Origin: JAPPKS01 sp963667895
GTDB taxonomy: Bacteria > Poribacteria > WGA-4E > PCPOR2b
Assembly: GCA_965223985.1 (NCBI GenBank)
Contig: OZ245030.1
Span: forward strand, 2,108,001-2,172,000
Direction: 5' to 3'
Length of the DNA stretch: 64,000 bases
The notes under the pieces were generated by a model. That model was not told the origin of the DNA and did no database searches. It saw only the letters and a list, made by a program, of their open reading frames with translations. Made by a program: the position numbers and the translations under genes. Of the stretch, positions 32,536 through 40,972 are shown one piece after another (within the stretch, counting starts at the first letter, position 1; each line of letters opens with the position of its first letter).

Positions 32536-33363
32536 ATGGTTGTTGGCAACCCTATGATTTTCCTAAAGTACCCTTTAGAAGAAGCGCTACGTTCAATGGT
32601 TAAATTCGGTTTTGACGCGGTTGAACTTTGGCCGCCGCAAATTGAAGTGTGCAAAACGGATGAATTACGGAAGCTGCTTGCAGACCATATTTCCTCGTTG
32701 GGTCTGTCCCTTGTCGGATTGAATTCAGCGGCACCCCCTTACTTCGAGGCGCTTAAGTCCCCGAATGATGTCGAAGGAGTTGTGCAAGGGTTAAAACAGG
32801 ACGTCGATATCGCGGCTTCAATGGGCATGAATCAACTCCTAAGCTGGGACGGGAGAAGGCTAGAGAGTATGACAGACAGCGATCTCCACGGCTGGGTTCT
32901 GGATGAAACCGTGAATATTTTCCGCGAGGCGGTTTCGTACGCTGAGACCAAGGGAATCACCATCACCGTGGAAATACACCCTTTTACGGTGGGTATCAAT
33001 GTAGATTTTGCCTGCAAGCTCTACGACCGGATTGACTCCCCGTCCTTCGGTATCACTTATGACTCCTGCCATTTTGCAGTTGGATTGCCCAATGGTTATA
33101 TTGATGCTATTCCCAAGCTTGGACATCGAATCAACAACGTACATTTCGCCGACAGCGATAAACATAGTTCGGAGTTGCATTTCGCGCCCGGAACAGGTTG
33201 TTTGGATCTCGAGGGAATTGTCGCCGCATTAAAAGCGATTCATTATCAGGGCCCCATGATGCTCGACCTCTGGCTTTATCCTTTCCCGGAGGAGGGTTCG
33301 AAAATCGGTATGCCTTATATCCGCCAAGTGATGAAGACCTTGGGATATCCCTCTAATGAGTAG
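32536..33363 (+). CDS. Sugar phosphate isomerase/epimerase (xylose isomerase-like TIM barrel)
   Basis: The 275-residue protein fits the AP-endonuclease-2-like TIM barrel group. Metal-site motifs are FDAVELWPPQ, ITVEIHPF (Glu near 144), GITYDSCHFA (Asp/His near 177), INNVHFADSD (His near 205) and a final MLDLWLYPF. Such proteins isomerise or epimerise sugars or myo-inositol derivatives, and the exact substrate is unknown. AAGGAG precedes the ATG. Confidence 0.88.
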   Translation: MVVGNPMIFLKYPLEEALRSMVKFGFDAVELWPPQIEVCKTDELRKLLADHISSLGLSLVGLNSAAPPYFEALKSPNDVEGVVQGLKQDVDIAASMGMNQLLSWDGRRLESMTDSDLHGWVLDETVNIFREAVSYAETKGITITVEIHPFTVGINVDFACKLYDRIDSPSFGITYDSCHFAVGLPNGYIDAIPKLGHRINNVHFADSDKHSSELHFAPGTGCLDLEGIVAALKAIHYQGPMMLDLWLYPFPEEGSKIGMPYIRQVMKTLGYPSNE

Positions 33364-33532
33364 ATAGTTCAACTGCTGCTCCCAGGTTCTTCAAAAGGGG
33401 AACCTATCATCATGGGTAAACAAACCCCGATTCTGATAGTCGATTTACGTCTATGATACGATGGTAATAGTGCTTGGGTTGCCTTGAACACGGTTTTGCA
33501 ACTTATGACATAGCCTCAATTGAGTCGTTCTC

Positions 33533-33865
33533 ATGAGAAAGTTCACCTGCTATCTATTATTGATTGTTTTCCTATTGACTCCCATCTCAACTGCCTATAG
33601 CATCAGCGTCAAAACACGGGGGAAATTGGCACTGGCGGCAATTTTATCTGCCATTGCGATTGTGACGAAGTATTTGGTCGATCGGGATGAACAGACTGTC
33701 GAAGTGCTCCATGCTAAGCTGGGTAAGCCGGATCGCATCATCGAGCTTGAATGCGGATTTGATCTCTGGCGAATCGAGTGGTATGGCGGAAAAAAAATCA
33801 TCCTTCGTAACCATGTTTTCCAGAAAATGGTTGAATCAAATCATAACCTTTACGGCTGCTATTAA
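33533..33865 (+). CDS. Small exported protein, unknown
   Basis: The 110-residue product has a signal peptide (CYLLLIVFLLTPISTAYS). A further hydrophobic helix (LALAAILSAIAIVTKYLV) is followed by a beta-rich end (LGKPDRIIELECGFDLWRIEWYG). The family is not recognised. The ATG has no strong ribosome site. The flanking regions 33364-33532 and 33866-34014 show nothing else. Confidence 0.55.
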   Translation: MRKFTCYLLLIVFLLTPISTAYSISVKTRGKLALAAILSAIAIVTKYLVDRDEQTVEVLHAKLGKPDRIIELECGFDLWRIEWYGGKKIILRNHVFQKMVESNHNLYGCY

Positions 33866-34028
33866 GTTTGGTCTTCCGCTCGATGTTCATTGTACGACGA
33901 CTCGGCTCAAAGAATTGTTCCGCATTTTACAGCACTAGGTATCCCGTGAACGTGAAGAAGAGTCGCCCCCCAAGTTTTTTCTTGTGCTATTTCCGTTTTT
34001 CGGGTATTTTTGTGAAGGAGTTACTAAC

Positions 34029-34079
34029 TTGCGAATCCTAAATTTCTCAATTCCGCGAAAATGGATTTTCATCGTTTGA
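34029..34079 (+). CDS. Possible leader mini-ORF ahead of the sigma factor gene
   Basis: AAGGAG at 34015-34020 is followed after 8 nt by a TTG that opens 16 codons (MRILNFSIPRKWIFIV), ending in TGA 16 nt before the sigma gene's TTG. It may be a translational leader or chance. Confidence 0.3.
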   Translation: MRILNFSIPRKWIFIV

Positions 34080-34095
34080 AGAAGGGAAATACATT

Positions 34096-34695
34096 TTGCG
34101 TACTTCGGATGAAGAATTGATGATGAAATGTCGCAACGGAGACATGAGCGCATTTGAGTTGTTGATGATGCGCTATAAGGATGTGATTATCAATTTTATT
34201 TACAAGTCCATCGGCGATTATCATCGAGCGGAAGATCTCACGCAGGAGACGTTCCTGAGAGTTTTCAGAAATTCAGGTCATTATGAACCTAAATCTCAGT
34301 TCAAAAATTGGATCTACCTCATTGCAACAAATCTATGTCGGAACGAGATTCGTAATCGTAAACGGCGAAAAACTGTATTCCTTGACGATCTGATGCCCGA
34401 TGAAGAGGATGTAAGCTACGCTTCACTGATGCAGGATGTAAGAAATCTTCCTGATGAGCTCTACGAAAAGAAAGAACAACAGCTAATCATTCAACAAACT
34501 ATCAACTGCCTGCCCGAAAATCAACGGTTGGCATTAATCCTTGTGACCTATCACGATCTGAGATATGAAGCGGTTGCCGAAGTGCTTGACTGTTCAATTA
34601 GCGCCGTGAAATCCCTTATTCATCGGGCACGCCAAAAGATGAAAAAACTCCTCGTCGAAGTGGGGATTGGAGAAAGTTCAAATGCTAAATTGTGA
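34096..34695 (+). CDS. ECF-type RNA polymerase sigma factor
   Basis: The 199-residue protein has sigma region 2 (FELLMMRYKDVIINFIYKS, HRAEDLTQETFLRVF) and region 4 (LPENQRLALILVTYHDLRYE, then EVLDCSISAVKSLIHRARQK). It lacks regions 1 and 3, as ECF factors do. The TTG start follows AAGGGA. The next gene encodes a zinc-finger anti-sigma factor that overlaps it by 14 nt, which is the usual pairing. Targets are unknown. Confidence 0.92.
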   Translation: MRTSDEELMMKCRNGDMSAFELLMMRYKDVIINFIYKSIGDYHRAEDLTQETFLRVFRNSGHYEPKSQFKNWIYLIATNLCRNEIRNRKRRKTVFLDDLMPDEEDVSYASLMQDVRNLPDELYEKKEQQLIIQQTINCLPENQRLALILVTYHDLRYEAVAEVLDCSISAVKSLIHRARQKMKKLLVEVGIGESSNAKL

Positions 34696-35230
34696 AGACA
34701 TTCGACCCCAGATATCCGCTTATTTGGATCGGGAGATGCCGCCATGGAAAATGCGGTTGATTCAGTTGCATCTCAAGCGATGTCCAACCTGTGCGCATGA
34801 GGCTATGCGCCTGCAACTGACTGGCAAAATCCTGAGCCAGCTTGATTCGGTCAGAACATCGAATGAATTCCTGTCCCACGTGATGCGTCAAGTTTCAACC
34901 ATCTCCCTTGTGGAGAGGCAACGAGTTTCGTCCATGCGGCGAATCCTTCGGAGGTTGGAGTCGTCACTGGCATGGTTGCAGTATCGTTTTTGGACACGCC
35001 CCTCCTCCTACGCTGTGGGGTTCTCGCTGGCATTGATTGTGACAGTTGCGAGCATCGTAACATTCTATCAGCCGCTCAAGCAAGCGAGTTTGTCAGACCC
35101 AATGCACATGTTAGCTCGGTCTCAGACGAAGGAGTCGTTCATTAATGTCACCGAAATTTTCTCAGTCGATCTGCCTACAAAACGTCTCCTATCTACTAAA
35201 CACCGGTCAATTATCCAAACAAATCCTTGA
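34682..35230 (+). CDS. Membrane anti-sigma factor with zinc-finger (zf-HC2) domain
   Basis: The 182-residue protein begins MLNCEDIRPQISAYLDREM and contains the zinc motif H-x3-C-x2-C (LHLKRCPTCAHE, near 33). A membrane helix (SYAVGFSLALIVTVASIVTF) lies near 108-128 and a short outer tail follows. It should hold the upstream ECF sigma factor inactive until an envelope signal releases it. GGAGAAAG precedes the ATG at 34682, inside the sigma gene. Confidence 0.9.
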   Translation: MLNCEDIRPQISAYLDREMPPWKMRLIQLHLKRCPTCAHEAMRLQLTGKILSQLDSVRTSNEFLSHVMRQVSTISLVERQRVSSMRRILRRLESSLAWLQYRFWTRPSSYAVGFSLALIVTVASIVTFYQPLKQASLSDPMHMLARSQTKESFINVTEIFSVDLPTKRLLSTKHRSIIQTNP

Positions 35231-35244
35231 GATTCATTAGAGCA

Positions 35245-37161
35245 CTACATGCTATAGGTTGGTATTTTTAGCACGACGCCGATGACACCCCAAATTGAGC
35301 CTCCCACGTAGTCTCCAAGAATCAGACCAGCAAAAAAGGGGATCGCTTTTCGATAGGCTTGCAAACCGCCATGTCTTAGCACGACGGTCTTAATCGCCCA
35401 ACTGACAAGTACGGGAAACCAGTAAAAAGACATATCCCCCCAGCTCCCTGTTCCGATGACGTAACCGATCGGATGGAAGGGCCACCAGAAAAACCGCAAC
35501 TTCAACGCTATCAAAATCAGGGTGAATCCGAACCCTGTGCCCATGGCAAGCATTGCAGCGTAATCCACATCCGTCAGATAAATCAGCCGCTTTTGCAGTG
35601 TATGAAAGGTGTAGCTCATTGGCACTAGGGTGTGGCGTGCACCAAAGCCACCGAAGTCATAGGAAAGGCCGAGATAAGTTAGAAACGTTACAGGGATACC
35701 GACTGCTAATCCTATCAGCATTGCCAATAGGAGTTTTCTACTGTTTATCTTAGCCTGATGACCAATATGAAAGGCTTCCATCTGATTCGGCATGGGATGT
35801 GCGGTATTGACGCGGTTCAACCAGAAAAAAAAGGATAGAATGGTTAAGTTGCTCGCCCCAATCATTCGCGTACCAAAGGCCGACACCATCGTTGCTGCGG
35901 GGTCCTTTCCAATCACCTCATGCATCGGCGGCCCCAAGCCAGCTCGGACTTTTGTCAGGCTAATCGCCATCAGGAAGTAGACGCCGAAAAAGACCAGAAG
36001 GGGCCAAAGAGAAGCCCCCGCTTTATATCCAAACAGAACGACACTAAGTATACCGCCTACCATTCCCCAAACAGCCCATTTATACGGCATTGGTTCTGCT
36101 GAATCATCCACATGTCCCTTCCCTGACACCGCTTGAGTAATAACATGCCTCAAGTGCCGTCGTCCAATCCATAAAGCGAGAACTCCTAACCCAATCCATG
36201 CCCCCTCCGATTGCTCGTCAAGATAGAGGTCGGTACGCCATCCCAAAGCACTCTTCAGCACAAGTAAGATTTTACCAAAAAAGTAAAAGAACCATGAGGA
36301 AAACGCTAAATCCACGGGCATAAAAAAGGCTAGACCTATCACAAAGGGCCGAGCAGTGAATAGGATTGTGCCAACAGCGTTCCAAGGCTTTTCTTGGAAC
36401 AAATAGGAAAGGTTCTGAAATCCCATTGGGATAGAAGGTGTAGGTGGATAGAGGAAATGGATACCGTTGATGACCTCAATCCCGCCCGCGATGCCAAACC
36501 CAACCCACATTAACCGATTCTTAAAAAAACTTGTCGGATTATTTCCCATCTCCAGTGGCAGCCAGGTGATTGGAAAAGTCAACCGCTCATGTTCCGTAAA
36601 CTGTTTCCTAAGAATCACATTCATGCAGATCAGGGTAAAGTAGAGGATAAATATTAAGGCGGACCATACAAGGAGCGGCGAGAGCCAACCGTAGACGTGC
36701 TGAGCAATAAAAAACGACGACTCTCCCTCATAAAAATTACGCAGCACCTCCTTATCCCGGACAGTAAACCACTGTGGGATGTGACCTCCAAAGAGCTGCA
36801 TCCAATCATTTTCTGCGGTCGCAAACCAAAAGGGATAGGCAAGAATGTAGATCAGATATCCCATATTTGTGTTTCCACTAAGTGTGGAAACCATGAGGAC
36901 CATCACATATATGACAAGGAGCTCGGACCGGTGGAACGCACATTGAGGACGGATTCGCCTCAACAAGAAATTCATGAGGGTGAGTACAAATAAGCAGAAA
37001 ACCGTATTGATGAATAGTGAAATATAGGTGTGTAGTATGCGCCCCGCCCAGGTCGCCTCATTCAGCCAGTACGAATTTGCGACAATAAGGACGACTCCGA
37101 TGCAAAGCGCTCTCAGTGTCAGACCGCTTGACCTGCCGTCAGACCGAGATGCGTACTTCAT
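35245..37161 (-). CDS. Large multi-spanning membrane protein (DUF6785/DUF6784 type)
   Basis: The 638-residue protein has about 12-14 hydrophobic helices. Landmarks are HRSELLVIYVMVLMVSTLSG (about 78-97), HERLTFPITWLPLEM near 191, RAGLGPPMHEVIG near 407 and a C-terminal FFAGLILGDYVGGSIW. This arrangement is seen in DUF6785/DUF6784 proteins, which recall OPT-type oligopeptide transporters; transport is inferred. It converges with the anti-sigma gene. Its promoter side (37162-37279) has no clear motif. Confidence 0.75.
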   Translation of the reverse strand: MKYASRSDGRSSGLTLRALCIGVVLIVANSYWLNEATWAGRILHTYISLFINTVFCLFVLTLMNFLLRRIRPQCAFHRSELLVIYVMVLMVSTLSGNTNMGYLIYILAYPFWFATAENDWMQLFGGHIPQWFTVRDKEVLRNFYEGESSFFIAQHVYGWLSPLLVWSALIFILYFTLICMNVILRKQFTEHERLTFPITWLPLEMGNNPTSFFKNRLMWVGFGIAGGIEVINGIHFLYPPTPSIPMGFQNLSYLFQEKPWNAVGTILFTARPFVIGLAFFMPVDLAFSSWFFYFFGKILLVLKSALGWRTDLYLDEQSEGAWIGLGVLALWIGRRHLRHVITQAVSGKGHVDDSAEPMPYKWAVWGMVGGILSVVLFGYKAGASLWPLLVFFGVYFLMAISLTKVRAGLGPPMHEVIGKDPAATMVSAFGTRMIGASNLTILSFFFWLNRVNTAHPMPNQMEAFHIGHQAKINSRKLLLAMLIGLAVGIPVTFLTYLGLSYDFGGFGARHTLVPMSYTFHTLQKRLIYLTDVDYAAMLAMGTGFGFTLILIALKLRFFWWPFHPIGYVIGTGSWGDMSFYWFPVLVSWAIKTVVLRHGGLQAYRKAIPFFAGLILGDYVGGSIWGVIGVVLKIPTYSM

Positions 37162-37279
37162 CTGATAAACTCCTCGGGCGAGGGATTTCGGATATTCATC
37201 CCTTTTTATAGATAGACTGATGTTCGATAATATTGGATTTTAGGCGATTACTTCAATGCGAATGTGACTCACATCGGCA

Positions 37280-37795
37280 TCAGCTTTCTTTTGCCACTCT
37301 CATCAACTGTCCTCGCAGAACGTAGTCATCTTTTCCAAGTCGCATACGTTCGAGTTCTTCCGCTGTGACATCCCGCTTAACTCGCGCGGGAATGCCCACT
37401 GCCAAAGATTCTGGGGGGATTTCCTGTCCTTCTCGTACAACAGCACCCGCGCCGATAATTCCACGTTCACCGATTTTGGCACCGGTGAGGATAATTGCCC
37501 CCATAGAGATCATCGCGCCGTCACCAATTGTGCAGCCGTGAATAATTGCTCCATGACCGATTGTTACATCATCGCCAATTATAGAGGGGAAATTTCTGTC
37601 CATATGCACTACCGCACCATCCTGAATGTTGGTGCGTGCTCCAACTTCGATACGGTCCAAATCGCCCCGCAGCACGCAATTGAACCAGACGCTCGATTTT
37701 TCGCCAATGGTAACACTTCCAATAATCATCGCCCCCTCGGCGATGAAAGCGGATGGATGAATTCTCGGGAATGTGTTTTGATAAGCGATTAGCAT
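37280..37795 (-). CDS. Gamma-class carbonic anhydrase-like hexapeptide-repeat protein
   Basis: The 171-residue protein has left-handed beta-helix repeats with zinc ligands His in AVVHMD, and two more in IGHGAIIHGC. GDLDRIEVGARTNIQDG and VGIPARVKRDVTAEE are typical of YrdA/CaiE-like gamma-CA family proteins. Many members lack proven carbonic anhydrase activity. The ATG at 37795 has GGAGAG close upstream; a GTG 4 codons earlier is possible. Confidence 0.92.
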   Translation of the reverse strand: MLIAYQNTFPRIHPSAFIAEGAMIIGSVTIGEKSSVWFNCVLRGDLDRIEVGARTNIQDGAVVHMDRNFPSIIGDDVTIGHGAIIHGCTIGDGAMISMGAIILTGAKIGERGIIGAGAVVREGQEIPPESLAVGIPARVKRDVTAEELERMRLGKDDYVLRGQLMRVAKES

Positions 37796-37886
37796 TTTCT
37801 CTCCCACATGAAATCAAGTTAAACGTAAAACGTGGTGTGCAGCGCATTAGGTTTGTTTAGTCCGTGCCATCCTATCAATCTGCGTT

Positions 37887-39533
37887 CTAACTCAGCAGTT
37901 TTCGTAGTGATCGCTTGCCAGACATATAGAATAATCTCCAAACTCCAATCATCACTACCATGGTTGCAGCGATGCCGAGTTGCTGTGGCATCTTAATCGG
38001 CTCTTCACCAAGCACAACAATTCCCCAACCGAGCGCAGGACTCAGCAACGCAGCATTAGCGGCAATTGTCAAGAGAATCGTTGCGATTCGGCTGACAGGT
38101 CTTTTTCTCGAATCCCGATATGATTCTCCAATCTCCGCTACCCAAGGCAGCGCCCCCATCGCTGTGTTGAATGCAATCACAGTAGTCGTTGTAATTGTTG
38201 CTACCGTTAGGATTGGCAACCATAATACCAGGGATATCCGAAACAGAATCAACCACAGGCAAAAACAGATATTTGTGTAAGCAACCGAACAAAGGGTTGC
38301 TATCAAAATTTTGCTCCTGAAAAGCAACTCTGGTGAAACCGGTCCTGACTTTAGGATCCACCACGTTTTCGCCTCGGCTTTGAACGCGCCCCAGGTTAAC
38401 CCCAGCGTTGCGATTACGCCATAACCCAGGATTTGGATTCCCAATCCGATGTACAGCGAGATGTAGTCGTCTCGATCGCCTGCACCACCATTCTGAATTT
38501 CAGAAATTGTCAGAACCATTCCCACTAAGACGAATAGTGTCAGTATGACAAGCGTTGTCATCTGTTTCCTATTCCGCATAAACACCAACAAATCTTTCGC
38601 TAATATCGAACGAATCTTCCCACGCCCTACGACGGAGATTCCGAATTGTTTTTTCCCTTTTTGCCCAGCCTTCCGTTCCACACGTCGAGCATACTCCCAA
38701 CTTCGATAGTAAATCTTGGAAGCAATGAGCACACTCAGAACTGATACCCCCGCACCCACACCAACCAGTTGGGTCGACCAACGCAAAGCGTTCGTATTCG
38801 ATTCAGGGAGCCAAGCCATCATCAATTTTGCCACCCACAAGTGAGGAAGCCAATCGGATTCCGGTGCTTTCAACCAATCGAGAGTGAATCGACCAGCCTG
38901 ATCCGGGATGAGGAAGCTTACTGATATAAGAAATCCGGCGGCTACCCCTACCGTCGGACCGAGAATTTTTAAGAACTTTATCATCGGACGCGACGAAAAA
39001 AAACGCACAATCAACATCGTTAATATGGAAATTTCGCTGACAATGATGACAAGCAAGCAGAAACACGCCGGTACAAGCGCAAGGTAGAAATGCCAAGGTA
39101 GATGAAAAAACTGACCGAGCGCAAACCAAGGCGGGAATAGCCAGATGACCATACTCAGGGAATTGGAGGCGATGACTTGGATTAATTTAAACCCAAAAAC
39201 GGTAGAAGGCGGCAGGGGTGATGCTAAGAGTAGCGTTGTATCTGGTGCTTCGTAGAGTTGCGTCAATGCGCCTTCCATTGCATCCTTCATTAACACGCAT
39301 ACACCAAGTGTCATAAAGATATTGATTAAGTTCAGAATAGTTGTTCCATACGCATCGCTCAGTTGGATTTCCGCCGCCCTGAATACAGCGCGGCCTAGCC
39401 AATAGAGGGCAGCAATCAGCACGAAGAAACCGATAATCTCTACAATCTTTTTCTGTTTCTCATCTGAAGTGTATCGAAAGCCATTTGCCCAACCGTACCA
39501 ACTGCTCCTGAGTAAAATTGCTAATTTGCGCAT
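37887..39533 (-). CDS. ABC transporter permease (ABC-2-like exporter)
   Basis: The protein of about 548 residues has 10 or more hydrophobic helices, including FFVLIAALYWLGRAVF and FAWIL-like segments near the end. It carries SKIYYRSWEYARR and KDLLVFMRNRKQMTTLVILT, resembling the cytoplasmic elbow of ABC-2 exporter permeases. Its gene follows the ATPase gene by about 49 nt on the same strand, so the two form an exporter. The cargo is unknown. The ATG at 39533 was chosen; a GTG 6 codons upstream is possible. Confidence 0.85.
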   Translation of the reverse strand: MRKLAILLRSSWYGWANGFRYTSDEKQKKIVEIIGFFVLIAALYWLGRAVFRAAEIQLSDAYGTTILNLINIFMTLGVCVLMKDAMEGALTQLYEAPDTTLLLASPLPPSTVFGFKLIQVIASNSLSMVIWLFPPWFALGQFFHLPWHFYLALVPACFCLLVIIVSEISILTMLIVRFFSSRPMIKFLKILGPTVGVAAGFLISVSFLIPDQAGRFTLDWLKAPESDWLPHLWVAKLMMAWLPESNTNALRWSTQLVGVGAGVSVLSVLIASKIYYRSWEYARRVERKAGQKGKKQFGISVVGRGKIRSILAKDLLVFMRNRKQMTTLVILTLFVLVGMVLTISEIQNGGAGDRDDYISLYIGLGIQILGYGVIATLGLTWGAFKAEAKTWWILKSGPVSPELLFRSKILIATLCSVAYTNICFCLWLILFRISLVLWLPILTVATITTTTVIAFNTAMGALPWVAEIGESYRDSRKRPVSRIATILLTIAANAALLSPALGWGIVVLGEEPIKMPQQLGIAATMVVMIGVWRLFYMSGKRSLRKLLS

Positions 39534-39582
39534 GATGGGTAATTGGAACACAGATGCAAAGAATTACACAGATTATCTGCAA

Positions 39583-40341
39583 CTATTCCGATAAAACCTT
39601 CACCATCTCTCTATCCTCAATGCCACCTGTGAGTTCAAGGAAAATCTCCTCTAGGTTCCTATCCGTTGCTGTATTGGTCTGGCGCAGCTCACCCATCGTA
39701 CCGACCGCGACTAGTTTCCCTTTGTTGATGATACCGATTCGGTCGCAGACCCGCTCCGCGATCTCTAGGATGTGCGTACTCATGAACACTGTGCAACCGA
39801 GATTACAAAGCAGGCGTAGAATCTCCTTTACTGTGCGAGCGCTTTTAGGGTCAAGTCCACTTGTCGGTTCATCAAGAAATAGCACACGAGGTTCATGTAC
39901 CAGCACGGCGGTGAAAAGAATCTTCTTCTGCATGCCGTATGAATAGCTTTTGATTAACTCATCCGCTACATCGACCAGATCCAACATCTCCAACAGTTCC
40001 TCCATGCGTTTCTCGGATCGCTGGGAAGGTATCTCGTACAAATCTGCCATGAAACGGACATACTCGCGTCCCGTCAACGTCTCATAAAGACAGAGAGTAT
40101 CGGGCATAAGTCCTGTAATTGCCTTCGCCTGTAGACCCTGGGCTTGAATGTCATAACCACAAATCGTCGCTGTCCCCAGCGTTGGGCGGATTAAGCCTGT
40201 CAGCATGTTGATTGTAGTAGTTTTTCCAGCACCGTTCGGGCCCAGGAAGCCAAAGAACTCACCGGATTCAATCTGTATCGTCAGGCGATCTATGGCTGTG
40301 AACTTTCCAAAACATTTGGTAAGATTGGTTGTTGTAATCAT
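39583..40341 (-). CDS. ABC transporter ATP-binding protein
   Basis: The 252-residue ATPase has Walker A GPNGAGKTTT (about 35-44), the Q-loop LMPDTLCLYETLTG, signature SYGMQKK (degenerate for LSGGQ, as in other ABC-2 ATPases), Walker B VLFLDEPTSGLD and switch His in MSTHILEIAE. It powers the permease encoded downstream. The usual roles are export of lipids, peptides or polysaccharides. Confidence 0.93.
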   Translation of the reverse strand: MITTTNLTKCFGKFTAIDRLTIQIESGEFFGFLGPNGAGKTTTINMLTGLIRPTLGTATICGYDIQAQGLQAKAITGLMPDTLCLYETLTGREYVRFMADLYEIPSQRSEKRMEELLEMLDLVDVADELIKSYSYGMQKKILFTAVLVHEPRVLFLDEPTSGLDPKSARTVKEILRLLCNLGCTVFMSTHILEIAERVCDRIGIINKGKLVAVGTMGELRQTNTATDRNLEEIFLELTGGIEDREMVKVLSE

Positions 40342-40635
40342 AAAGTGATGGCGTTTGCATTGAGCAGAATACTATTTCGCTTGAATTGCCGAATACAATA
40401 ATCTATCTTTATCTCCAGTATTATAAAGCCAAGTAGACGGATTGGACAAGTAGAAATCTACTCCCTAACGTTTGAAAGATCGGTCTACCTGTTTAGTCGA
40501 CTTTTCGGCCCCCGCCTCTGCAAAGGTTAGTCCCTGTACTCAGAATAGCCCAATAAGGTTAAGTTCATGAGCAATTGTCTCAACAGCATCCTGCTCACCT
40601 GCCAAATCTGTCTCCCTGGACCTCTTTTTTGGGAT

Positions 40636-40660
40636 GCCCCTCCCACTCCCTGGGAGGGGC
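40636..40660. terminator. Symmetrical GC-rich hairpin, possible terminator
   Basis: GCCCCTCCCA pairs with TGGGAGGGGC around a 5-nt loop, followed by only TTTG. It lies in the 631-nt divergent region 40342-40972 and just upstream of the 40668-40696 promoter. There is no gene in that region that I can support. Confidence 0.4.
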
Positions 40661-40667
40661 TTTGCTG

Positions 40668-40696
40668 TTGACGTGATTCGAGCAGTTGAGTATAAT
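40668..40696 (+). promoter_or_regulatory. Promoter for the S9 peptidase gene, giving a long leader
   Basis: TTGACG (40668-40673), 17 nt, TATAAT (40691-40696). A start near 40703 would leave a 5' leader of about 270 nt that contains the hairpin at 40859-40889. Confidence 0.65.
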
Positions 40697-40858
40697 GTCG
40701 AAACGCTAATAAACAAGAGGTTGCGCTGGATAGAAGAGGAAGTCATCGGTTGACCAACTGGTCATTGTCGCGATTACAGCGCCAGCAACGAAAAGCTATC
40801 TAAATTAGTATGCGAAAAAGACTAGTTGGGGTAAGCTCAACAACCACTAGCTCTATGG

Positions 40859-40889
40859 GCTCCTTCTCTTGAAAAATCAGAGAAGGGGC
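40859..40889 (+). terminator. Leader hairpin, possible attenuator
   Basis: GCTCCTTCTCT pairs with AGAGAAGGGGC over 11 bp (one G-U) with a 9-nt loop, followed by TTTC. It lies about 84 nt before the S9 peptidase start inside the predicted leader. Confidence 0.4.
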
Positions 40890-40972
40890 TTTCTCGTGCA
40901 GAATATTGTCGGTAGATCCGAATACCATTAAACGATATTTCTGTTTCACGATTTTTACCTGAAAGGAATCGT

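Noticed and set aside
33376..33402. Terminator after the isomerase gene at 32536
   Set aside because: An AGGTTC/GAACCT hairpin is present but only 6 bp and with no T run.
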